A stretch of 33,192 bases of DNA from Planctomycetota bacterium (GTDB lineage Bacteria; Planctomycetota; Phycisphaerae; Sedimentisphaerales; Anaerohalosphaeraceae): the NCBI GenBank assembly GCA_030637065.1, contig DAOVVQ010000003.1:1-33192 (forward strand), read 5' to 3'. The translations under genes were made by a program, and so were the position numbers. This document shows, one piece after another, positions 1-8,025 of this stretch. Positions within the stretch are counted from its first letter, which is position 1, and each line of letters begins with the position of its first letter. A model generated the notes under the pieces. The model saw only the letters and a list, made by a program, of their open reading frames with translations. It was not told where the DNA came from and did no database searches.

Positions 1-572
1 AGCTCTACGGTGATCGCGTCGGTCCCCCGCATGTCAATGATGTGTATGTCGCCATTTTCGACTTCCTGTCGCCTTTGTGAGAGGTTCAGGTGATACACGT
101 CCATTGTCGGATATTCAGGGCCCTGCTGGCGAACAATCCTCTGGCGGCATTTATATTTGGTATAGTTGTTGAGCTGCTCGACGACCTGACCCCAGACGAC
201 ACTGGCGCCGTCAATCGACCCGCCGAACTGATTAATGCCGATAAACGCCGCAATAATTATGATCGCCGCTGTGGCGAATTTTGTGGTTTTTGCATTCATG
301 ATCTTTCTCCAGAATTGCAGGTTTTTGTTGGTTTTTCTCAGTTCGAAGGTCTGTGCGCGTACGATCCGGTCGATGACCCTGTTTTCGAGATCGCTTTGTG
401 CGTACGATTCGCCATTCGATGTCAGTCGCTGCTGGAGGGTTCGCATTGCGGATTTCTCGTCGCGACAAGCTGAACATTCCTGGAGGTGCCGGTCAATCTC
501 GCGGGCTTGCGGCTGGTCGAGCAGTCCTTCGATATGGGCGAACAGTAGTTCTTTGCATTGCTGACAGTTCAT
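1..572 (-). CDS. Anti-sigma factor with N-terminal zinc-finger (zf-HC2-like), single TM segment; runs off the window start
   Basis: Hand translation of the minus strand from ATG at 572: MNCQQCKELLFAHIEGLLDQPQAREIDRHLQECSACRDEKSAMRTLQQ...KFATAAIIIIAAFIGINQFGG... open to base 1. HxxxCxxC motif (HLQECSAC), TM segment, ATGA overlap with the stop of the upstream sigma factor. Absent from the ORF track because it has no stop inside the window. Confidence 0.85.
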   Translation of the reverse strand, partial: MNCQQCKELLFAHIEGLLDQPQAREIDRHLQECSACRDEKSAMRTLQQRLTSNGESYAQSDLENRVIDRIVRAQTFELRKTNKNLQFWRKIMNAKTTKFATAAIIIIAAFIGINQFGGSIDGASVVWGQVVEQLNNYTKYKCRQRIVRQQGPEYPTMDVYHLNLSQRRQEVENGDIHIIDMRGTDAITVE

Positions 573-1117
573 TTTTGCACCTCGCTTTGCTGGTTCTTTT
601 CTTCCTGGCCTAACAACTCCCGCAGCCTGGCATAGGCCCGCGACAGCGTCTTGGTGACGGTGCCTATTGGCATGTCGAGTTGGCCGGCGATCTGTGAGCA
701 TGAGTGGCCGCCGTAATATCGAAGCAGGATCAGCTCTCGCTGCGAGTCGTCCAGCCGGGCAATCGTCCGGGCCAGCGGGAAATCGTGGCATGGCCCTGAT
801 TGCCGGGTCGGTTCGGCCTCGCTGAGCGATTTTACGGCGTCGCGGTGGCGTTTTTCGCTTCTCAACTGCTCTTTTGCCACGCGATTGCCGGTGCCAAGCA
901 TCCAGGAAAAGAACGATTCAGCCTTCTTTAGTTTTGAAAGATTAAAGTAACATCGCACAAAGGTCTCCTGCAGGGCCTCTTCAGCCCAATCCCGGCTGGA
1001 GAGGTGCCCGGCGAGATGGGCCAGGAGTACGCCCTGGTAACGCCTGATGAGATGACGAAAATCGTCCGGGTGGCCATCGAGGCAGCGTTTGATGTAATAT
1101 TTGTCATTTTCAGGCAT
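569..1117 (-). CDS. RNA polymerase ECF sigma-70 family factor
   Basis: Region 2-like (DWAEEALQETFVRCYFNLSKLKKAESFFSWML) and region 4-like (RTIARLDDSQRELILLRYYGGHSCSQIAGQLDMPIGTVTKTLSRAYARLRELL) motifs; followed by an overlapping anti-sigma gene. Confidence 0.92.
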   Translation of the reverse strand: MPENDKYYIKRCLDGHPDDFRHLIRRYQGVLLAHLAGHLSSRDWAEEALQETFVRCYFNLSKLKKAESFFSWMLGTGNRVAKEQLRSEKRHRDAVKSLSEAEPTRQSGPCHDFPLARTIARLDDSQRELILLRYYGGHSCSQIAGQLDMPIGTVTKTLSRAYARLRELLGQEEKNQQSEVQK

Positions 1118-1194
1118 TTCGACCTCGCAAACAGTTCCAAAAGATTCGAATCTTCACCATATAGTGCAGGATTGGGCGGTTTTGCGACAGGAAA

Positions 1195-1242
1195 AATTAA
1201 AGAAGCAAAGAATTAAAGAAGTAGAGAATTAAAGAATCTCTG
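1195..1242 (+). repeat. Degenerate octamer array, copy A (6 units)
   Basis: aattaaag aagcaaag aattaaag aagtagag aattaaag aatctctg; same unit grammar as arrays at 28185-28248 (-) and 32886-32933 (+). Confidence 0.85.
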
Positions 1243-1278
1243 TGTTGTTTGTGGGTTCTGCGGCCCAGGAAACTCTGG

Positions 1279-1298
1279 ATTCCCGCCTTCGCGGGAAT
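1279..1298. repeat. dRS3-like inverted repeat ATTCCCGCCTTCGCGGGAAT
   Basis: ATTCCCN8GGGAAT inverted repeat; the overlapping minus ORF reads VIPAKAGIQ, a peptide commonly produced by this repeat class. Confidence 0.8.
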
Positions 1299-1798
1299 GA
1301 CATTTTGGGTGTTGGATGGAAATGTGGGGTGATTTCTGTCAGAAGGTTGGGGTTTTTGCAAAATGCGAGAGCAGATTGCGATTGGTTTGGTTTGTACCGG
1401 CTTTGAAGGGGTTTGGGGGGTGTTTTTGTTTTGGCATGGGGTTTGCAATTGTTGTTTATGGCAAGACGTGTGTGGCTTTGGTGGAGGCTGAGTCATGGAG
1501 GATAGAGGCTGGTGCGGAGCAGGATGAGTAGGGAGGATTAAGGTGGTGTGGGGGAGGATGATTTTTGAAGATGGGCCCGGCGGCGGCGAGATGGGATGGC
1601 CGGTGGCGGGCATAGATGAGGGATGGATCATGACGGGAGATGTGTGCATTGTGTTTGGAACGTGCGTTACTTCGATTCGGATGAGACTTCGATCCCTTGA
1701 TACGACCAGGCCGTGAAGGCGGCGTATGCTTTTGTACACGGTTTTTGCGTGCAGCATAAATAGGCCGAAGCAATTTGGAAGCTTAATCGAAAGGGTCA

Positions 1799-2485
1799 AT
1801 GATGATTATGCCTATTGTATTGCGGCAGAAGCGTGTGGTTATCGATGTTGATACGCAGCGGGATTTTTTCGAGGACGCCAGCGACGTTTGCATCAGGAGC
1901 CGGCGGAGGATCCTTGCGAATATCAAGCGGGTGGTCGGCTGGGCCGGGCGAAAGCGGATCCGGATGATCTCGACGGTTCAGGAGTATTGCGGCGATGACT
2001 GTGGTCATGGTTTTTGTGTTGCGGGGACGAGGGGGCAGGAGAAGCTGGGCTGTACGCTGCTTAAGAAACGTGCGACGTTTACGGCGACGGACAGTACGGA
2101 CCTGCCGCGGCGGATATTCGACGAATGCGACCAGGTCGTTGTTTGCAAGCGATGCTTCGACCCGTTTCTTGAGCCGCGTGCGGATCGGATCCTGACGGAG
2201 CTAAAGGCGAGCGAGTTTATTGTTATCGGGGCTGGGACGGAGAATTCGGTTAAGGCTACGGCGCTGGGTCTGCTGGTGCGCCATAAGAAGGTGACGGTCG
2301 TCGTCGATGCCACGGGCGGGCACGACAGGATCGCGGTAAAGGACAGTCTGCGGCACCTGTGGGCGAAGGGGGCGAAGTTGTGCGATACCGGTTCACTGGT
2401 CAACGGGCCGTGTCAGCGGCTGCTGAATGCGTGCTATTACGATCCGTATGAGATTGCGGATCCGTCGGATATCTGGATTGGCTGA
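1799..2485 (+). CDS. Isochorismatase-fold (cysteine hydrolase family) protein with Ser at the usual Cys position
   Basis: VVIDVDTQRDFF N-terminal motif, VVCKRCFDPF, and FIVIGAGTENSVKATALGLLVRHKKVTVVVDA aligned to the family motif G.xT.xCV.xTA. Confidence 0.85.
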   Translation: MMIMPIVLRQKRVVIDVDTQRDFFEDASDVCIRSRRRILANIKRVVGWAGRKRIRMISTVQEYCGDDCGHGFCVAGTRGQEKLGCTLLKKRATFTATDSTDLPRRIFDECDQVVVCKRCFDPFLEPRADRILTELKASEFIVIGAGTENSVKATALGLLVRHKKVTVVVDATGGHDRIAVKDSLRHLWAKGAKLCDTGSLVNGPCQRLLNACYYDPYEIADPSDIWIG

Positions 2486-2487
2486 CA

Positions 2488-2576
2488 GGGTGGCAGCGTG
2501 TTTGGCGAAGCCAAACCGATGGTGGGTGCCAGTGTGTATACGACCATCGGTTTGCTGCGCAAACACGCTGCCACCC
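2488..2576. repeat. Long inverted repeat with two internal mini-hairpins (cruciform/four-way-junction-like)
   Basis: Outer arms gggtggcagcgtgttt (2488-2503) / aaacacgctgccaccc (2561-2576), perfect 16 bp; inner arms aaaccgatggt (2513-2523) / accatcggttt (2543-2553), perfect 11 bp; between them ggc-gaa-gcc (left) and gc-tgc-gc (right). Confidence 0.9.
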
Positions 2577-2692
2577 ATTATTAGTCGATAGTCGTTGGTT
2601 GATAGTTTGTGAACATTGGGTATTTGTTGGCGTAGTCGTCTTTTGAGGTTTGGACAATTTGGCTTTTAGGTGGTAGGATAGTGGCTCGTTAG

Positions 2693-3568
2693 GTGGAAGC
2701 TGGAGCCATGACGGAAGGATACTGGAACAATTTGGTCGGATTCGTTGTTCGGGGTTTGTTGGCGGCTGGCCTTGCGGTGGGGCTGTTGGGCGGCTGTCGG
2801 GAGCAGGGCAACGGATCGGGGGGGTCTGTTGTGCGGACGGGCGAGGAATTTGGCGGCGATGCAGGCGAGATTTCTGCATCGGCTGGCGAGAGGGCGAGTT
2901 GGGATGCAGGTTGGTCTCGTCCGCGGTCTGATGAGCGGATTGCAGAGCGGCGGCGGATGGTCGGGCAGATCGGTCGGTATGGTCTTGACGATGCGCAATC
3001 GCTCGATGCGGTCTTAAATGTGCCGAGGCACTGGTTCGTGGGCGAGGCCAATCAGCGGCTTGCTTATGCCGACACGCCGCTTGCGATCGGGCACGGTCAG
3101 ACGATATCTCAGCCGTTTATCGTGGCGTATATGACGAGTGTGCTGAGGCTTGACGAGGACAAGAAGGTTCTGGAGATCGGCACTGGCTCGGGGTATCAGG
3201 CGGCGGTCCTTAGCGAGATCACGCCGCATGTCTATAGCATTGAGATAGTCGAGCCCCTGGGCATCGAGGCGAGGGAGCGTCTTGAAAGTCGCGGCTACGG
3301 CACGATCAAGCTGAAGATCGGCGACGGGTACAAGGGCTGGGACGAGCATCAACCCTTCGATGCGATCATTGTGACGTGTGCGCCCGATGATATTCCGCCG
3401 CCGCTGATAGAGCAGCTCAAGAGCGGCGGGACGATGGTGATACCGGTAGGGGGGGCGTATGGGATACAGGACCTGATCGTCGTTACGAAGGACGCGGAGG
3501 GGACGGTTAGTCGGGAGTCGATGATGCCCGTGCGGTTCGTGCCAATGCTGAGGGAGAGGGAGAGGTAA
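2693..3568 (+). CDS. pcm: Protein-L-isoaspartate O-methyltransferase with lipoprotein signal peptide
   Basis: HGQTISQPFIVAYMTSVL, VLEIGTGSGYQAAVLSEI, IKLKIGDGYKGW, FDAIIVTCAPDDIPPPLIEQLKSGGTMVIPVG motifs; N-terminus LLAAGLAVGLLGGC contains a lipobox. GTG at 2693; ATG at 2708 is an alternative start. Confidence 0.9.
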   Translation: MEAGAMTEGYWNNLVGFVVRGLLAAGLAVGLLGGCREQGNGSGGSVVRTGEEFGGDAGEISASAGERASWDAGWSRPRSDERIAERRRMVGQIGRYGLDDAQSLDAVLNVPRHWFVGEANQRLAYADTPLAIGHGQTISQPFIVAYMTSVLRLDEDKKVLEIGTGSGYQAAVLSEITPHVYSIEIVEPLGIEARERLESRGYGTIKLKIGDGYKGWDEHQPFDAIIVTCAPDDIPPPLIEQLKSGGTMVIPVGGAYGIQDLIVVTKDAEGTVSRESMMPVRFVPMLRERER

Positions 3569-3776
3569 TTTACTCAAACTGACCATTTTTCAAAACGGAC
3601 CAGTTAGTTGTGCGCCGGGGAAATTAAGGTGTCAGGAACCTTTAATTCTCCCGATGCATTCTACACCTCAATTAAAGATGAAAATAAAAAAAATTGTCTT
3701 GTCGCTACTATCCAAAACGAATCATCCTCAAACTTTAATAGCCATTTCCCATTGGGAGACCAAATCGCAACGGGGC

Positions 3777-5084
3777 CTATTTCTTTTCGCTTATATTATC
3801 CTTGATCGATACATTCTTAGCGAATTTACTGACACGAATCCCGCTGGGAAATGATGAGTTGTGCTCAATAGAGTTATGGCCGATTATAAGCCCGTTCCCA
3901 TTTCGAATATCGATTCCGAGAAACTTTCCACCCTCGGCACGCAGCGACTTGTCGTTCATGTTTAACGTGCATCCCGTGACGACGACATCCTTTACGGTCT
4001 TCCCTTCAATCAATACGATTGCGGGCGGATTATCGGAGTCTCGAAGCCCAAGGAAATCGTCGTACTTCCTGAGGACAAACATGTTTCCCGTGATGGCGGA
4101 ACTGCGGCCGTTCTTGATCCAAAGTGGATGTACGTGGGAGGCTGCGTGACTCTGAAATATGTCGAACATTGGTTCGCCATCCACATTTAGGGTGTATCCA
4201 TAGGCGTTCATGACAAAGAAGCACTTACTTATGGTCACGCCTTCTGTAACGCCCTCCACCAGAATGCCGTAGCGGCTGATCATTCCATGGCAGTTCTCGA
4301 TCATAAAAGTGGTGCTATTGCCCGTCAGATGAACATGGTGCGATGTTGTTGCCTTATCCTCTCCACGTCCACCTCGAAAATAACAGCCCGTGATTTGTCC
4401 GAGGTGGCCATTTTTGACTGAGATGCTCTTGGTCCAATACCCGTCATGCCAAGGTTGAAAAGAACAATCTCGCACAATAACCGATGGTGTTAAACGCCCA
4501 CTGTGTTCGTAGTGAAAAGAGAGGGCCGTGCCGGAATCAGCCGCTGCTGTTTCAAAGCGTATGCCCGTGATCTGCCAAGACGCCGGATCCCCGTCCGTTT
4601 CCTCTCTTGTGCGGCTTTCTGAACAGGAGATTCCGGAACCAGAGGTCCAGCGGAGTTTAGTGGCAAAAAGCCCCGCCCCACGGATGGTACAAGACTTGTC
4701 TTTGATCGTCAATGGAGCGGAGAGCAAGGCAGTACCTGCAGTAATATTGAGTACACCCCCATCGGGGAGGGCATTCAGTGCATTTTGAAACGCGGCCGTG
4801 TCATCCGTCACGCCGTCCATTTTCGCCCCGTATTCATTTGGCGTAACCTCGAATACTGAAGCCTTTGAGTCTTGCGAAAGTACTTGTCTTTCATCCAGAA
4901 CAAATTCCAGATAACTTTTTTGAGACGATTCGCCAGCCGTTGCTGTAGATATGGTCGCTTGCAGTTGCGGTAAAATGCTGACAATTATGAAGGAGGCCAG
5001 GACAATGAATGCCAAAAACAGAACTTGCCTATAAAATGACAAACTGATGAGGGAGAAAGGGAAAAGGAAAAATCTTTTCTGCAT
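3777..5084 (-). CDS. Exported right-handed beta-helix protein (pectate lyase 3 / tailspike-like)
   Basis: NEYGAKMDGVTDDTAAFQNALNALPDGGVLNITAGT signature; N-terminal hydrophobic segment; RGAGLFATKLRW and downstream beta-helix-like turns. Confidence 0.82.
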   Translation of the reverse strand: MQKRFFLFPFSLISLSFYRQVLFLAFIVLASFIIVSILPQLQATISTATAGESSQKSYLEFVLDERQVLSQDSKASVFEVTPNEYGAKMDGVTDDTAAFQNALNALPDGGVLNITAGTALLSAPLTIKDKSCTIRGAGLFATKLRWTSGSGISCSESRTREETDGDPASWQITGIRFETAAADSGTALSFHYEHSGRLTPSVIVRDCSFQPWHDGYWTKSISVKNGHLGQITGCYFRGGRGEDKATTSHHVHLTGNSTTFMIENCHGMISRYGILVEGVTEGVTISKCFFVMNAYGYTLNVDGEPMFDIFQSHAASHVHPLWIKNGRSSAITGNMFVLRKYDDFLGLRDSDNPPAIVLIEGKTVKDVVVTGCTLNMNDKSLRAEGGKFLGIDIRNGNGLIIGHNSIEHNSSFPSGIRVSKFAKNVSIKDNISEKK

Positions 5085-5219
5085 AATAAGGCTCCTTTAG
5101 AATTTTTTATTAACCTGGATTCACCATTTACTATCCAATAAACTATAATATTCTCCTATCGGGTCTTATGATTTTACCAAAATATGTCTGAAAAGGCTAC
5201 AGCAGAAGCCGATCGCCAA

Positions 5220-7997
5220 TTAGTTGTTCGTTGTAAGTTCCAACACATGCGTGCCCGGCGACAGTACGTGATTATCATGTTGCGTCCCCGCCAGTTTTAC
5301 CGTTGCAATCGTGTTGCCGGGAACTACGATGCGCCAGGTGATGGCGCCTCGGCCGCGTTTCCAGTGGCTCTGGATAAGGCCGTAGCGGGATTGAAGATCC
5401 ACTTTCACCCAGTCGAGTTTTTCGGGGAACACCGGCTGGAGGAAGAAATGCTTGTAGCCGGGATTTTGGGCGTCCGGACGGATGCCGCCGAGGCCCATGT
5501 AGAACCAGGCGTCGTAGCCGCCCTGAAAGGGGTGGCTGAGCGAGCGGTCAGGCGCTTCGTGGGTCGCCGGGTCATAGGCGCCTTTGCGTTCCCAAAGGGT
5601 CGTGCCGTTGAGATCGTCAAAGAGATAGTAAAAACCGGGGTGTCCTTGTGCATAAAACGTGCCCAGGGCGGCATCTGGGTAGCCGGCGTCGCCCAAAGCT
5701 GGGTAAAGCCATCGGTGGCCCAGGGCGCCGACGGACGCATGGCCGTTCCAGTTTTCGAGCACGTCTTGCTTCAGCGATTCGGCCACCGCTCCCCGCAGCT
5801 TCGCCGGGACGATGCCGAAGGACAGAGCCATGGCGTCGGCAGTCTGACTGCCGTAACTCTTGCGTGCCTTGTCAAAAAACCGTTCTTGAAAGACCGCTGC
5901 TGCTTCGTTGTACCACGCTGTGTATTGCTTTACCCCCTCGGCATCGCCCAGTACTGCCGCGATCCGGCGCATGCAATCGGCGCCGTAAATGAAGAGGCCC
6001 GTGGTGGTCACTTCCGGTGTCGTATGCTGTGGCCGGCCCGCACCGCCGACGCGGGGAGTTCCGGGCACGCGCACCGGGTCGCACCAGTCTCCGTATCCGA
6101 CATCCTGGTATATACCGTTCCCCCGCACGGAGTGGTAGTATTCCATGAACGCCCCGAGCCCGTCGTAGTGGGCCCGCAGCAACTGGGTGTCTGCATAATT
6201 CAAGTAGTGTTCCCATGCCACGAGCACCTGCGCCACCGCCCAGTCGGGTTTACCTCCCCCGCGTTTGCCGGGTACAATGGACGGCGTAATGTGGTCGCTG
6301 GTGCGGAAATCGCCCAAATATTTCTCCCAGAACGCGGCCATGTCGTAGTTGTAATTCGACATTGTCAGCGTGGCGTGGGCGTCGCCCGACCAGCCGCAGC
6401 GCTCGCGCACCGGGCAGTCGGACGGGATGCTTATGAGGTTGGATTCATAGGTCCACAAGGCAGTCTTGTGAATGCGGTTCAAGTGCGGATCGGAGGATTC
6501 AAAGGAGCCGATGGGCCGCACACCGCTGCGCACCAGATGGCCCGTCAATAAATCAATGTCCGGTTCTTCCGCCAGGCCGGTGACTTCGATATAACGGAAA
6601 CCATGCCATGTGAACGACGGCGTCCACGTCTCCTCGGCAGTGCCTTTGGTGATATAGCAATCCGCCTGGTGCACGTTGGTGGCGAACGAACCGTCGCTGA
6701 TCGGATTGATGTTCCCCCTGTCATCTGCCCACTCGGAATAGCGTAAGTAGATGGGCGTCCCCGCAGGGACACCCTTTAGATGCAGCGTTGCGAACCCGGC
6801 AAAGTTCTGCTCAAAGTCGAAAACCCACACTGCCGGTTTCGGGGTAAAGATTTTTTTGGGCAGTACATCCCGGGTCACCACCACCGGGGGAAGAATCTGC
6901 GATTCGAGCCGCTGGGTGGGACGCTTTATTACCGCTGCGGGTGTCCACCCTTCCCTGGACGCGCCGTGTACCGGTGTTTCCAGGCGAGCATCATAGAATT
7001 CCCCCGCGTACACATTGTTCTTCAGCACCGGCGATGGGTGGGTCATCCACGTTCGGTCCGTTGGGATAGTCTCCGTCTCGCCATCTTTATATGTGATTTC
7101 GAGTTGCATGATAAGCGATGGTTTTCCATATGCGAAATTCGCCATGAACGCCACCGTCTGGCCGTAGAATCCCTCGCCCAAGTGGGCGGACAGGGTATGG
7201 GTCCCCGGTTCAAGATATTCTTCCACAGCATCGGCGTCATAAAGAATCCTCGTTTCGAAATCCGTTTGCGCCGGATTTAAGACGCGTGTGTTGACTTTCT
7301 TTCCATCAATGAATACCTCCACGTAGCCCGCCGCCGTGCTGTACAACCGCGCCTTGGCCACCGGCCTGGCTACATTGAATTGCTTGCGCAGCAGTGTAGC
7401 CGGCGTAACCCGCCGCAGCCGCTCAGCGCCGACCGTCGTGTCCTCGGCGTTCTTGTTCACCGTGTCGCCGGCCAACATCAACCAATGGGTCATAGCCGGC
7501 GTCTCTTGTGCCACTTGCTGCGCCGCGGCGCGTATCCACTGAGCGGTCCAATCGGAGGGCTTAAGCAGGCCCATCTCCCACACAGCTACGTCGCTCCAGG
7601 CTGATGTCGCACCATCGGCAGCCGCCCAAATCCGCACCCGCCAATAGCACCTCTGCCGCGATTTTAATACCTTTCCCCCATAAAGGATGCTCAGCGAAGT
7701 TGAGGCGTTCACCTTGCCGCTGTCCCACAGATCCGGCCTCCCCGCCGCCAGCGAGGCCGCAATGGACGCCACCTGAATCTGATACGCGTACTGCCGCGTC
7801 ACCTCCGATCGCCACGAAAGACGTGGTGTTGGATTATCCACGTTCAGTGGTCGCACCGACCACTCGCAGCACAATTCCTTAGGTGTCACATTCTGCGAGG
7901 CCTGCTCATACTTCTCTATCCCCCGCGCCAGAGAAGAACTCAGGCCCACGAGAAGGACCAGCGGAAAAACCGTAAATCGCTGCAAACATTTGTTCAT
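5220..7997 (-). CDS. Alpha-L-rhamnosidase (GH78-like), exported
   Basis: WSVRPLNVDNPTPRLSWRS N-terminal domain, IPSDCPVRERCGWSGDAHAT catalytic-region motif, C-terminal SHWKRGRGAITWRIVVPGNTIATVKL; N-terminal signal peptide. Confidence 0.93.
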   Translation of the reverse strand: MNKCLQRFTVFPLVLLVGLSSSLARGIEKYEQASQNVTPKELCCEWSVRPLNVDNPTPRLSWRSEVTRQYAYQIQVASIAASLAAGRPDLWDSGKVNASTSLSILYGGKVLKSRQRCYWRVRIWAAADGATSAWSDVAVWEMGLLKPSDWTAQWIRAAAQQVAQETPAMTHWLMLAGDTVNKNAEDTTVGAERLRRVTPATLLRKQFNVARPVAKARLYSTAAGYVEVFIDGKKVNTRVLNPAQTDFETRILYDADAVEEYLEPGTHTLSAHLGEGFYGQTVAFMANFAYGKPSLIMQLEITYKDGETETIPTDRTWMTHPSPVLKNNVYAGEFYDARLETPVHGASREGWTPAAVIKRPTQRLESQILPPVVVTRDVLPKKIFTPKPAVWVFDFEQNFAGFATLHLKGVPAGTPIYLRYSEWADDRGNINPISDGSFATNVHQADCYITKGTAEETWTPSFTWHGFRYIEVTGLAEEPDIDLLTGHLVRSGVRPIGSFESSDPHLNRIHKTALWTYESNLISIPSDCPVRERCGWSGDAHATLTMSNYNYDMAAFWEKYLGDFRTSDHITPSIVPGKRGGGKPDWAVAQVLVAWEHYLNYADTQLLRAHYDGLGAFMEYYHSVRGNGIYQDVGYGDWCDPVRVPGTPRVGGAGRPQHTTPEVTTTGLFIYGADCMRRIAAVLGDAEGVKQYTAWYNEAAAVFQERFFDKARKSYGSQTADAMALSFGIVPAKLRGAVAESLKQDVLENWNGHASVGALGHRWLYPALGDAGYPDAALGTFYAQGHPGFYYLFDDLNGTTLWERKGAYDPATHEAPDRSLSHPFQGGYDAWFYMGLGGIRPDAQNPGYKHFFLQPVFPEKLDWVKVDLQSRYGLIQSHWKRGRGAITWRIVVPGNTIATVKLAGTQHDNHVLSPGTHVLELTTNN

Positions 7998-8025
7998 CTG
8001 GGAAATCCGGGTTTAAGTTTTTATT

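Noticed and set aside
1197-1799. 200-aa minus ORF
   Set aside because: Low-complexity and includes VIPAKAGIQ and NSLILYFFNSLLL, which are repeat-derived peptides.
5184-6551. 455-aa plus-strand ORF antisense to the GH78 gene
   Set aside because: No recognisable motif; fully overlaps a convincing rhamnosidase on the minus strand.
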